DNA from: Aldrovandia affinis
Taxonomy: Eukaryota > Chordata > Actinopteri > Notacanthiformes > Halosauridae
DNA length: 64,000 nt
Assembly (NCBI GenBank): GCA_029706075.1
Contig: JAINUG010000324.1
Coordinates: 548,115-612,114, forward strand
Direction of reading: 5' to 3'
The notes beneath the pieces are model-generated. The model had not been told where the DNA came from, did not search any database, and saw nothing but the letters and a program-made list of their open reading frames with translations. The translations under genes and the position numbers were made by a program. Positions 27,053 to 38,572 of the stretch are shown here, piece after piece. Position 1 is the first letter of the stretch; each line of letters opens with the position of its first letter.

Positions 27053-27066
27053 GTTACCATGGTAAT
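27053..27066. promoter_or_regulatory. X-box-like palindrome GTTACCATGGTAAT
   Basis: A near-perfect palindrome differing from the GTTACCATGGTAAC RFX site only in the last base. Confidence 0.4.
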
Positions 27067-28950
27067 GGCCCACGTCAGACAGGGAAGCCCGGCCTTGCGG
27101 ACATCTGTCCTTATCCAGAATCAGAGGGTGGAACCAGAGCAGCATTTGGGGTCAGCATAGCGTTTTGGGACCCTTCCTGCATGGGGTGGGGTTCGACCAA
27201 ACAAAACGTTCATAGTAATGCGCCTTTGAACACTCCTCTCTCCCTGTTATTTGTTGCTCCTTGTATTTTTACAAGGCCTACGCTTTAAAACATCTTCTTG
27301 TTTGAGGCGGGCAGGTATAGATACAAATTGCTCTTTCATTCATTTGTATTTGCAAGAACCCATCGAGGAGAAAGCTGTAAGTGGTGAGTGCCTCCCCATT
27401 AGGTTAAAGTTACAGAGGCCTCTCAAGTAGCAAGACACATCAATCTCCCAGGCTGGATTACCACTGGCTCCAGGATGCCATTGGCGTTGTACTTAAGTGC
27501 GAGAGGCAAGAGGCCTGCCTCGCACAAACACGCCACGAGGCCTGTCGATAGAGCACAAAAGGGAAAGTGGGAATGAAGTGTCCACCACTCCTGCTTTGAA
27601 AAACCAGCAAACCTGCATCGGCAATCAATCAAGCACGCCGCGTTCTGCAAGCAGGCACCTCTGTGGTCAGCTATGCCAAGCCCTGTCCACCTCCCTCACA
27701 ACAAAGCCCAGACAGAGATGAGGTTCAGCACGCGGACATACTGGGCAGACTGAATTACCACTCCGTACCTCCCCCTCTCCCTCCCCCGTACCGTACCTGG
27801 AGATGCCACCGGGGAGATCTTACACTTGAGATGGAGGAATAAATGTTGTGGGTGTTTGCTCCCTCCCCCGTCCCCCTCCTCCCCTCGAGCTCCGTGATGA
27901 CGTGCTGACAGCGTGCAAAATGGCGGCTCCCCATCCCGGACTCCCGAACCAAGCCGCGCCATGGAAGGGCAGCTTCCTTTTCATTAAAACTTCCGACGGA
28001 GTCTGTGAAACGACAGCTCGTGGCATCACTCCTCCAGGCAAGCTCAGCGGGGGAACCAACAGGGTCAAAGGTCAGGTTCTACGAGGCCAGCCAAAGGGCA
28101 TCGAGTTTTTGCCTCCTGCCTGCCGAAAGCAAAGTTTTTTGGGGGTTTTTCCACAACTGTCCGAGTTGCGCAGCGTGAGCTCACTTCCAAACTCCCTTCA
28201 AAACGCGCGTTCGCCATACCGCACCTTATCGGACAGTCGACTTACTAATATATGCACAGCCCAAATATCCTCTGAAGTCCGTTCAAATCTTCACCAAGTC
28301 TGTTTCTTATGTTCATCCACAGCCCTTCTATTAATCTATCATGGCAATGCTTGGGCGAAACATGTCTAAAAACATAAATAAATAGGCTTGAATGATTCAG
28401 AGTATTGGTCCACTACAGCTCTGCACGGCCCTAGCCAAGTCATATAAAAAGTACTCTACTTCATTCCTTAACTACTGCACCGTAGCCCTCTGTCAGCTTT
28501 TCCAGTGCAATAGAACGCCATTAAAAGTCTCACACTTGCAAGAGTAATAACAGCATTGCTACAAAAATGAGTGCACGGCCTCACCAAGGCAATAGGGCTC
28601 CACTTTGTGAGAAATTGCCAAATCTGCAATTACCATATTACAGTGCAGAGAAATGAGAAACATCAGCATCACTTGGACAGTGTATATTTATAAAGATTAT
28701 TACGGCTGGTTAAAAGCCTACTGAGGAGGAAACAAAGTGACAACAGTAACAAAAACAACAATGAACATTTCTAAGATGGCAGTGACATGCCTTAATGTGG
28801 ATCAGAGACAAGCCTGTCTACAAAATAAATTCAAAACAAAAACATGAGAATAGCACTGAATGTCCGACTGCAGAATTAAACCAGCCAAATTTATGAGAGG
28901 AAAAATGTGTTCAATACCTTTTCCGCTGTTCAATTACTGAACTATGTGTG

Positions 28951-28980
28951 AGTGCGTGTGTGTGTGTGTGTGTGAGTGTG
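28951..28980. repeat. (GT)n microsatellite
   Basis: Short GT repeat with GAGT units at the edges. Confidence 0.9.
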
Positions 28981-29429
28981 AGAGGGAGAAAGAGAAATCT
29001 AATTAAGAGCCTATATTCTCATTGTTCTGTCTGAAAGAAAGAGTGAACACAACGAAAGCCATTTAGACGCAATACATTAAAACAAACAGATTAGAGATAG
29101 CAGATTATGATTATTCACATGCAAACCATTGCTCACTGCTGGTGTTATAATATTTAGATGCTAATATGCATTTGCCTATGATACATTTCAATGAAAGGCA
29201 GTTTAAATTAACAAAGGGCCCACAGTTCATATCTGGCTGTATAGCCTTATTCAAAAGCATTCCCCATTTACGTGCAGACATTACACAGACAATTTATAGC
29301 CCTTCCAAATTACTGCCTATTAGCAATATTAATGTTGACAACAAAAAACCCAAGCCATAAAAATGACCTTAGTTGTGCATTCCAGGGGAAATCAGCTGCC
29401 TCTTTTCAAAGGGGAGGCGAAACAAAGAG

Positions 29430-29449
29430 ACACACACACACACACACAC
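29430..29449. repeat. (CA)n microsatellite
   Basis: Ten CA units. Confidence 0.9.
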
Positions 29450-29712
29450 GATAAAAAACATGACTCAAAAGCTAATAAATAATTGCTACTTACCGCAACT
29501 TTGCTCCCAGTTATCTGCATGCGGTCAGCGGAGAGGAGTTAATGTGCAAAAAGACACAAACAGCACAATCATTAGTAGGCCAGAGCTTATCCTGTCTCCA
29601 TTTTGTACAATGTTGAAGGTTTTGTTTTTTTGCGCGCATATAGACTTCATGTTACACACTACCCTGTATGCTGCTCACAGGTGTCATGTGCGGAGAGTAT
29701 GTATAAAAGAAC

Positions 29713-29750
<38 letters not shown>
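29713..29750. repeat. (CA)n microsatellite
   Basis: About nineteen CA units. Confidence 0.95.
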
Positions 29751-29752
<2 letters not shown>

Positions 29753-32298
29753 GTAGGAAGTATAAAAAGAAAAGACAATGTCTGTGATTTTGACAGCGGT
29801 TTTAGTGCCCTATACTGACCTTGCGGTGACTCGTTCTCCAAAAGTTGTTTGCATTACGCAAGGCTACACCCTTTAACGTGTCACACATTTCTTACTCTCT
29901 CTTTTACTGAGATGATGAAGCAGCATTGGTGCGAAGATGCTACCATTCTAAAGATTTTTTTTTTTTTTTTTTTTTAAAGATGGTTCAGAACTCGTACGTG
30001 CTTACCCGGAGAATTCATGCCCAAAACATTCCATATACTTTATATATTTTGGGTAATGTCGTATAACACATTTTTAATATATGAAGCCTTTGTTCAATAA
30101 GAGGTGTGCTGCAACAGTGTACTGCCCTTTTACAGGTGTGTCAATTTCCAGAGCAAGTAGGTAATAGGTAAAAAAAAAAAAAAAAGGTAATTTCACAGAT
30201 CCTGCTGCTGTCTCAGTGCGTATGTAGAGATTCTTTAGGAAATCCAATTGTTCTGCGCTGATCGATATGTACCGAATTAACCCTAAATAACCCCTTATCC
30301 TCGGTAATCCAACGAGCTGAAACCCCCTCAATAGACCCCAAAATCAATCACCCTTCAGCAGCGGTTTATTTCAGGCGTCAGATTTGCACGCGACGGCCCT
30401 TGAGACAATACAGTCAGCGTGATTTTTATTTTTTTTGCATTAACCTTGTTACCTGTCAATAGCATTATGCTTAGAATCCATGAGCATTTTTCTATTACAG
30501 AAACAGGGGACCGCGAGGGGGGAGGGGGGGATTGTCAAGAGAAGCGTCTGACAGCGTAGTAAATTTATTCTGCGACGGTGCCACTCGTCATTCCAGTCAC
30601 AAAGCCAACACCCATTAGCAGGCTGCTCACAGGAAGTCGCGGAGTCCTTGCAAATCAAGGTATTTTGGGTTCATCATCTTCAACGCTTCTACCCTACCTC
30701 TTAAATCAGAGTTTATGTTGCAGCCACATGGTTATGTGACCGTGAGGTCAAAGTGATCTTTTTCTCTTTCGCGGTCATGGCTAAACGCATTGGGGCGCGC
30801 TCTCGGATTCTGCACGTCGCTGTGCACGTTTTCAAATCGTGTCCACTTTTGACTGAGATGGAGTCACAGGGCAGTCAGGTTATATATATTTCTATAAAAA
30901 TGTTACCTATCAAGTTTTATGAAAACATATTAAGCTGGTTCGTTTATTGTTTGAAATCTTAATCAAAAGAACAGACATTATCATGAAGAAGAAAAAAAAG
31001 CTGTCACAGGAAGGGGTCTGGGAGAGAATGCAGTCATCATAACTTCTACCAAAATCAGGAGGAACATTCTCTGTTCCTATCTCTCAATATTGCCATATGA
31101 TATCTGTCAATTCCTCAAAAGCATTCAGTACAATAATAGCCTTATTGCTATAGTCTGCAATAGTGTGATATGTTAATGAGTCTCTGAATTGCTCATTTAT
31201 GAAATGTCTGCTGTAAACAAACTTCAGAAGACTAGCTTTTCAATCACACAATGTGTATTTATATCCTTAGGTCCATTAAAAGAATATTTATCATGCATCA
31301 TGGCTATTATACAAGTGATTATTATTCTCATCTCTTTCTGTGCTGATCAGAACATGGGCGTTAGGCAGGAGTAACCTTCTCCTGAAGATCTGTCAATCTT
31401 GATTATGGCACTGCATGGCACGCATTCTCATTTGTGTCTGAATTAATCAGAAAGAATTATAATCCATTGACTTCTGTGGATTACATGAGGAGATTGCCAG
31501 GTATCATAGCAACATGCAGACTGTGAGCCGACTGCACAAAGGCATCCCAAAACCCCTCCCAAACTACTTGCTGTTACACTCCCTCACAGTCCCGTGAAAC
31601 AATAAACATTTGAATTAAACAGGGAAATAATCTGTCGCATGAAATTAAGCAAAGTTAGTGATTCGTTGTTTTTTTGTCATCACATGAGCGATGGAGGCAT
31701 TAGTGCGAGAGGGGCATGCATTGGCATATTTAACGACATCCACGTCCATTCTGTCAGAAAGCAAGCCTGTCATGCAATGTTAATGGTCAAGGACATTCAC
31801 ACAGTGGCGAAGCGCGACGTTCGGTACTGTCGTACACAGCACATTTCCCAATGAACGGAGCGGGGGGGGGGTCAATGCAATGCACGTCTCCTTTGAAAAG
31901 ACATTACAGCTTGCACGGGGATCATTTGAAGGCTTCCTGCGGAGACAACCTTGGAAATAATGGGAAGGTTCTCCGTCTTGCCTTGTGATAAACTGGAGGC
32001 CATTTGAGAGAGAAATATGGCCCCGAAGAGCACATGCAGATAATAACGATGGGCGTTTTCTCCCGCTCGCTGTGTTTGCCAGAGACGGACAGAGATTCGG
32101 CCACGCCAACAAGTGGAAATAGCAATGATAGAATTCGTGAAGGGAGATGAGTGGCATATTGGGAGTATAAATGTGTGGATCTAATTCAAGGACAGAAGGA
32201 GATAGCTGGTGATTTCTTCTTTTAAATCTTTAATATGCAACGTGAATGGCTTTATCCATGATCGCATTTAATCAAGGCCACTTAAGAGGCTTTGTGAG

Positions 32299-32299
<1 letters not shown>

Positions 32300-32342
<43 letters not shown>

Positions 32343-32665
32343 CGTGCGTGTGTGTGAGTGTGAGTGTGCGTGAGAGCGTGAGTGCATGTGCGTGTGTGTG
32401 TGTGCGTGTGTGTGTGAGTGTGCGTGTGTGCGTGAGTGCATGAGAGTGTGAGAGCGTGAGTGTGTGTGTGTGAGTGAGTGTGTGTGTGTGTGTGTGTGTG
32501 GGCGTGTGTGCATGCGTGTGTGCGTGAGTGCGTGAGAGCGTGAGTGCATGTGCTTGTGTTTGTGCGGGCGTGCGTGTGCGAGTGAGTGTGCGTCCGTGTG
32601 TGCGTGAGTGCATGAGAGTGTAAGAGCGTGAGTGTGTGTGAGTGTGTGCGTGTGCGAGAGCGAGA
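32300..32665. repeat. (GT)n / (GTGA)n compound microsatellite
   Basis: About 365 bp of GT, GTGA, GTGC and GAGA units. Minus-strand open frames of over 300 codons that cross it are Thr-His-Ser repeat artefacts. Confidence 0.97.
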
Positions 32666-33118
32666 GAGAGAGAACTCGCTGAAGCGCTCCAGCTGCAGCT
32701 GCAGAGACAGACACAAAAGCTGGAGACCAGAAGATCGTACGTGATTGTTTTCCCTGTAATATTTGCACTGCAAAACTCCTTCCACAAATGCAATCTGCGC
32801 AGGCCTGCGCAAACAGCATTAGGCGGAAGATTAAGAGGGATAAAGGGATTCCCTGTGTTATTTGGTTGGATTTGGTGTGTGAGGGGAAGGAGTGCAGAAA
32901 CTGAGAGTAGTGCCCTCCCCCCCTCCTCTCCTGCCTTTCCCTTGGTAAGCCCGTGCGGGATTGAACTGGGAGCAGTGCGATGCCAGGTCCCACCCAGTCG
33001 CACCGCTCTGCCGTCCCTGCCGTGAATCCTAATGACTCCGGCGCTCCCTCCCACCCACAAAACAGGACACTGACCCAGACAGGAGAGACAGACAAGAGGA
33101 GAGAGGTTGCGTGCGTGT

Positions 33119-33142
33119 GTGAGAGAGAGAGAGAGAGAGAGA
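33119..33142. repeat. (GA)n microsatellite
   Basis: About twelve GA units. Confidence 0.92.
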
Positions 33143-33288
33143 ATGTGCACGTTAGTCCATTTTCCTGTAAAATGGAGAACACTCTTTGCGGCGCCCAGGC
33201 ACACAAAGAACATCTGCAACAGTGAGCCCAAATGACAGCAATCATCTTTGGAAGAAAAGAGTAATAAATAAATAAAATGAAGAAGAAA

Positions 33289-33330
33289 AAAAAAAAATCA
33301 AATCAAATCAAAATCAAAATCAAATCAAAG
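33289..33330. repeat. A-rich / (ATCAA)n repeat
   Basis: A run of A followed by ATCAA and ATCAAA units. Confidence 0.9.
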
Positions 33331-34816
33331 ATTTAGCCACATATTAGTTAGGTAAGATCACCCCAGCACACCAGGAAGGTCCCAACAATTCCCTTGAACC
33401 TTGAACCCTTGAACAGCAGAGCAAACTTTGCCCCATCATGTGCCTTTAAAGTCAGTGAAATGCTCATATTCTTGAATCCTGAGTCAAATGAATGTTAAGC
33501 ACATGCACAGCTTTGTCACAACTGGCACAACAATGTGGTTACACCTATCACCATCCCCGTGCACGTGCAGTGTGCTCACATCTCACGGCTCAGTTCCGCA
33601 AAGGTGTGGGAGGGGCTGGCCATCGGCCAATCACAAACACTCCTGAGCTGCTCTAAAACTGAATGGGGTCGGTCGCAGCGCAATTCACCTCTTCAAACAC
33701 TCTTTCCAATAAGCCAAATAAACTAGGACAAAAAATGAAATAAACAGTTGACAAAGAATCTTTAAGCAGACACTGGAATTTATGAACATCCTTCTGAGGC
33801 CTTCGACCACTTTGAACTTCAAGGCGTTTTTTAAAAAAGAAATGTGCATTATTGTTTTATTATTTAAGTCTCAGGCAAAGAAAACCAACTTGTCCTCTTT
33901 TCTAACAATCTTGTTGCCCCTGCACATGGGAAACGCTGAGGAATGTGAGGCCAGGAGAGGCGTGCTCTCTGCACCTCCTTCTCCAGCACTGAAAGGTCCA
34001 TGACAAATACCACTTGCTGTAAAGAAGTGTGGCTCGTCTCCAACAGACAGGAAGTTCCTGTCCTTTAAAAAAACTGAACATCCAACCAGTTCAATTCCAA
34101 AGAAAAGACAGCACAGACCTTCTTTCTCCCTTTGAACCTTCCTCTGGATAACCCGTGGTATAAATTTAATACATTCAATATTTCATTTAGCGTGTCACAA
34201 AATCATAATTGATGCGGCGAAGGACACCATTATCATCATGTTGGGATAATTGCTATGATTAATATAAGCTTTCGTTATCACAACAAATGAAATCAATAAC
34301 GATGACGATGATCACGAAGGACAGCCGTGTCTAAACGGTCCAGAGAAAAATCACTTCTCTCTCCGTCTAGCCCCTAACCTGGACGATGTTAATGTCTCTA
34401 TGTACCCACTTCATTAAGGGGGATACCGGGTCCTGGGATTACTCCCCGACCGCGCTGGATTTACAGCGCTTATTGGGTTATCGTTACGAGAAAGGCACAT
34501 TTCAGATCACCTGAGTGTTCTAGTACCAAATTCTAATGAGCTTCTAGATCCCTAGCATAAGAAGTATCAGAGCAGAATACAACAAAGGTGGTTCGACGAG
34601 CACCGAGGAAGGGCAAAGTAAAGTAAAAAAAGAATAATAATAATGTTTTTATTGTTTATTTTTTACAAAAGAGGCAACGATCACAGATTTGGGGCTTTAG
34701 CAAGGAAGCAGGAAGCAGATCAGGTTAGGCTCATTATTCCATACAGTCTTGTGAAGTGTCATGTGTCTCGTCCCGCTCCCTGTCGCAGAAAGTGTGCGCG
34801 CCTCTCTCTCACTTAC

Positions 34817-34921
34817 GGATTTGGCCGTGGCGGAGATGTACTGGACCACCATCTCCCGCTTGGTGCTCAGGTCCTTCCTGCGCAGCGGCGCCTTGCGCTC
34901 CTCGTTCAGGTTCATGTCCTC
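34817..34921 (-). CDS. diaph2: diaph2 coding exon (105 nt), EDMNLNEERKAPLR segment
   Basis: Thirty-five codons, phase 0 at both ends, encode EDMNLNEERKAPLRRKDLS followed by TKREMVVQYISATAKS. This is the start of the GTPase-binding / armadillo-like region of diaphanous formins, which binds Rho and, folded onto the C-terminal DAD, keeps the formin inactive (family knowledge). QYISATAKS is the DIAPH2 form; DIAPH1 and DIAPH3 differ here. The acceptor is ccccaacag and the donor is gtaagt, a strong consensus. The acceptor has no clean pyrimidine tract: the intron immediately upstream (higher coordinates) is a minisatellite. I find no later diaph2 exon below 34817, so the following intron occupies all of 1-34816 and continues outside the window. 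Confidence 0.93.
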
Positions 34922-34928
34922 CTGTTGG

Positions 34929-35480
34929 GGCACACATCACACAGACCCTTAGTCAGGGGAGAGACCCCACACACATCACACACAGGCCCTTAGTCTTAAT
35001 CAGGGGGGAGGCCCTCAGTCAGGGAGAGACCCGCACACATCACACACAGGCCCTTAGTCAGGGAGAGACATCACACACATCACACACAGGCCCTTAGTCA
35101 GGGGAGAGACACATCACACACAGGCCCTTAGTCAGGGGAGAGACCCACACACATCACACACAGACCCTTAGTCAGGGGAGAGACACATCACACACAGGCC
35201 CTTAATCAGGGGAGAGACGCATCACACACAGGCCCTCAGTCAGGGGAGAGACCCGCACACATCACACACAGGCCCTTAGTCAGGGGAGAGACACATCACA
35301 CACAGGCCCTCAGTCAGGGGAGAGACACATCACACACAGACCCTTAGTCAGGGGAGAGACCCGCACACATCACACACAAACCCTTAGTCAGGGGAGAGAC
35401 CCTTCATCACGCACGCACGCAGTCAGGGAGAGGACACATCACACACGCACACACAGCAGTCGCAGTCAGGGACACACACA
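34929..35480. repeat. minisatellite, 34-40-bp unit, about 14 copies
   Basis: Tandem units of the form CACATCACACACAGGCCC / TTAGTCAGGGGAGAGAC in a shorter (about 35 bp) and a longer (about 39 bp, with CCGCACA) version. Copies degrade into CA-rich sequence near 35400-35490. The array starts about 7 bp from the acceptor AG of the 105-nt diaph2 exon, so in the transcript it occupies the branch-point and pyrimidine-tract region. On the transcribed strand each unit carries CTCTCCCCTGACTAAGG, with a pyrimidine run and a branch-point-like CTGAC. Confidence 0.93.
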
Positions 35481-35489
35481 CACACACAC

Positions 35490-36780
35490 AGAGAAACATG
35501 TATGAACACCTGAATGCCGAGAGTACTGCATTTATGACAGCGTGAGATCAAACAAGCCTGAACAACCACAGACCGCCTTGATTGGAAATCAAGTTTGTGA
35601 AAATCTGTTTTAATTTTGCAACATTCTTTTAATGTTGCCGAATCTTGTGAGGGCCACCCTTGTCAGAGGCGTGTCACATCGGCGGGTCTTCAGAGGCCAG
35701 GAACTAGGCCGTGAAGCTTTAACCTGCCGGGTAGAGGATGACACATGACGGGAACACTTGATTGGAACAGCTGGTCTGTGTTTACCAGGCCCACTCTCAG
35801 ACAAAGAGACCTTCTGAAAAACACACCAGCAACATCTCTTTCAGCTCTCACTGCAGAGTGGCGGTGGGTCCATGCTGCCCTCTAGTGTGAGCACGTGTAA
35901 TAGCACATTCTTTTGTTCCAGGAGAGGAATTTCACTGGCATTTTTTCTTTTTTCTTTTATAACCTGCTGCAGCGTGCGAATGACACACAGTGGCCAGCAT
36001 ATTTCCCAACAGCTATTTCCATCTTTTCATCCGTGTACGGTTATTATAGATGTGGAAATCAGGTGGATGAAGGATGTGAATGGTTTCTGTAAGCATTTTC
36101 TTTTTTTACCAGCAGGAACCTCGTTGTTGATGCTACATAACAAATAAAGACATACATATGCAACTACCTCTACTCCTGCCATGTCGCCAGGAAGAAAATT
36201 AACAGGCCCTGTCTGATAAACAAAAAAGATTATAAATTTACAACCAATCTCTATTTTCCTTCTTTTTTTTGGACAGATAACATTGCGAATAGTCTCTGAA
36301 CTCGGTTAACTGGCTGGTTAATTGGCATTCGAAAAATGAGCGGAACTGTAGCAGCGAGAGAAAGGCGCTCTCTGTCAGAGTTGAGCAGCGGGCCTGCAGG
36401 GCACTCATCAAGGAGAACTGGAGAAAAAGAAATGTGGAGGAGAAAAAAAAAAAAAAAAAAACCCTTTCGTATTTCTGCTAAAAATGATTTATGATCCATT
36501 ATTAATTGCATCCTCATAGGTTTGGATAGCACAATCCCGAGATACCCTGCCTGTCGGCCGCGGTTAGAAACATTCACTCAGGCACCGCGAGCGCATGAAT
36601 GGAGGAATATCTCTGAGGGGCAGGGGGGCAGGGGGGGGTTGTCAAAAAATCTTTTTGCCTAATTTATTGGTTCGTTTATGTCATGCAGCCGCAGCGACAC
36701 ATCAGTTTGAGCCGCGTGAGGAAGGAGCCTCCGCCAGCGTGAATGTAGGCCGACAGGCCCCGGCCTTAATTACAACGGCG
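35490..36780. other. intronic DNA, no gene recognised
   Basis: Apart from the CTCF-like site and a poly-A run near 36442-36460, I see no recognisable exon or transposon here. Confidence 0.5.
35877..35888 (-). promoter_or_regulatory. CTCF-like motif, minus orientation
   Basis: On the minus strand ACACTAGAGGGCAGCATG matches the CTCF consensus CCACTAGAGGGCAGCA except at the first base. Confidence 0.4.
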
Positions 36781-36789
36781 TTTAAACGA

Positions 36790-36990
36790 AGGGTAGGCGG
36801 CGCAGTGCGCTGGAGTGGGTTTTGGCGAATTGATGAGCGCTTTAATCCGCGAGGCGGCGGGTTCGAATCCCGAAAGGGGCGCTGTCATCGCACCCTCGAG
36901 CTCGGCGCTTAACCCGGACGGCTTCATTAAATGTTCAGCCGCATAAATCAATATCGCGTTAAGAGCGTACGTCAAACGGCATAAAGGGCG
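36790..36990 (+). mobile_element. diverged, GC-rich SINE copy (family A-like)
   Basis: A tRNA-like head with a strong B-box (GGCGGGTTCGAATCCCG), then CGCACCCTCGAGCTCGGCG, CTTAACCCGGACGGC, TTCAGCCGCATAAATCAAT and AAGAGCGTACGTCAAACGGC. These align in order with the family A body (TGTACCCTTGAGCAAGG, CTTAACCTGAATTGC, CCAGCTGTATAAATGGAT, AAGAGCGTCTGCAAAATGCC). Differences are mostly towards G and C. It is probably an old copy or a related subfamily. Confidence 0.6.
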
Positions 36991-36999
36991 CCTGCGAAG

Positions 37000-38300
37000 C
37001 AAACGCACAACCCGCAGTGCGATTCGCCCGTGTGCGGTTAAATGGGGGAAGAAAATGGCATCGTTTCTTTGCTACGTGTTCACCTTTGCGTGCTGAAAAA
37101 GAGTGTGCGAGGAAGCATCTCATCTCTGTATTTACTTGTAGGTGAGCAAATCAGTTCTCGTTATTCCAGTCCTTAATAAAATCAGTCAACAGTCAGGAAC
37201 AGAACCGTGCTGAGCTTGCTATCGTCGCAATGCCCAATACGGGATCTTACAGTGCTCCCTTATTCCCCTTAGGAAAGCATGGTGTTCACTAGTCACGGTC
37301 TGCCATGGGTGCAATCCTTTATCTGAGAGAACCCAGAGGAGGCCTGACTATTACCCTGGCTGTGAGGTGAACATTTTTTGTGCCATTTGAACTATGTCTT
37401 GATGCTGGCAACATTTACATGCTCTGCACTCCACAAACCCCTTTTAAAAAATGTGCATCATTTTTTAATTCTCCGTGCACACGGTGTTGAAATAACTGTA
37501 CATATTCCGTAGCCTCACCTCGTCAAAATCAACATTTGGGTTGCTCATCAGGACCTGGACGAGAGCAGCCACGAAGAAAGAAAAAAAAAGCGTCTCTTCG
37601 ACAAAAATATGAAAAAATAAACCTGAGAAAAATATCTGCCTGAAATCTCTTAATGATACAGGCTGTGGGCTCTGGCTTCCCACCAGCCTTCATTTCCTTA
37701 GGTAATTAATGGAGAATTTAACGTCTGTCTGCAACAGAAAAGGAATATGGGACCCATCCAAGGAAAAATAGCTTTTATAAAAAATAAAAAAAGATTGAAA
37801 AAAAAATCCTGTTAGAAATGGAAATTGGTCATAATCTATTAGAAATCTTCCAACCACCCAAGTTTGAGTAATTTATTTTGAACTGTCAAGCGTAAAGTGG
37901 TTTTCGTCTCTTTCCTTGGCGCTAATGCCAACACTGCCAAAACTCTGGTGTCAACCCTGACTGTTGGGGAAGGTTAGATAGCTGCATATGTAAATGCTGA
38001 GGTACTCCCCACCCCCCACCCCCCAAACTTATGCAATGAAAAAAACTCCAAAACAGAAGGGTACTTCATTACTTGCTCCACTGGGGCATGAGTGCATGAC
38101 CCCCAAGAAGGGAGAAACAGAAACAATAGCACAGAAACAATGCTTGTTTCCTAGCCAGTGCTGGTATGTGCTTTATTGGGAATGTTTATTTGGCATGCTA
38201 TTTCATCACAACGCTGTAATGTCCTCTGAAGCCGCATTGTCTGAGGAGTAAGGTACGCTCAGGAGAGCCACCGTCTGGAAGATCAGCCGGCAGGCATCAC
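37000..38300. other. intronic DNA around candidate microexon
   Basis: No transposon is recognised. It contains the candidate 36-nt exon at 37554-37519 and A-rich stretches near 37780-37810. Confidence 0.5.
37519..37554 (-). CDS. candidate 36-nt cassette microexon of diaph2
   Basis: On the minus strand a long pyrimidine tract (a run of T, then ctttcttcgtggctgctctcgtccag) leads into 36 nt encoding VLMSNPNVDFDE, followed by a strong donor (GAG|gtgagg). The segment is phase 0 at both ends and lies in the intron between the 176-nt and 105-nt diaph2 exons, which are also phase 0 there. Including it would insert twelve residues between FEKMM and EDMNLNE without breaking the frame, in the Rho-binding region. 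I do not recall this peptide in any DIAPH protein. Good splice signals around a short open stretch also occur by chance, so it may be a pseudoexon. Transcript data would decide. Confidence 0.4.
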
Positions 38301-38308
38301 GTGGCTTG

Positions 38309-38333
38309 CTTCCTTCCTTCCTTCCTTCCTTCC
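38309..38333. repeat. (CCTT)n microsatellite
   Basis: Six TTCC units. Confidence 0.93.
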
Positions 38334-38572
38334 TGCTCCGAGCCTGAACCGGGAGCCATTTGTCTCAAAACACTCACGGAGAGGAAAGGATAAAAACCAA
38401 TGCTCGGAACTTAAAAATGCCAAGCACTTAAGGTATTTCAAATGTGTGTTCCCTCCTTTTTACACCCTAGGGAAACAGGAAAGCATTGTAAGCTCCATAA
38501 CCTTCCAATGAACTTCAAATAAGTTGGATATTTAGGAAGATTTTTGTTGGATTCAATTTGAAAGAATAGTTA

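Larger units (their letters stand above)
11413..36780. other. transposon-free intronic block, candidate conserved elements
   Basis: Across about 25 kb I recognise simple repeats but no SINE, LINE or DNA transposon, unlike both flanks. AT-rich, evenly mixed stretches resembling vertebrate conserved non-coding elements are most striking at about 14880-15180, 16360-16600, 17990-18920, 19060-19400, 25860-25980, 28480-29360 and 31070-31530. CpG-rich patches alternate with them (12570-13350, 16620-17110, 21020-21620, 23290-23720). Open frames here, including 142 codons at 22216-22644, 145 at 19923-20360 and 173 at 28369-27848, show no domain I recognise. Conservation itself is not visible from one sequence; this is inference from texture and transposon absence. 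Confidence 0.45.

Noticed and set aside
32268-33245. Minus-strand open frames of 319 and 325 codons
   Set aside because: They run through the GT/GTGA tract and give Thr-His-Ser repeats with no domain; no splice or start context supports a gene.
34929-35480. Regular spaced repeats resembling a CRISPR array
   Set aside because: Units are head-to-tail minisatellite copies without unique spacers, in a vertebrate genome.
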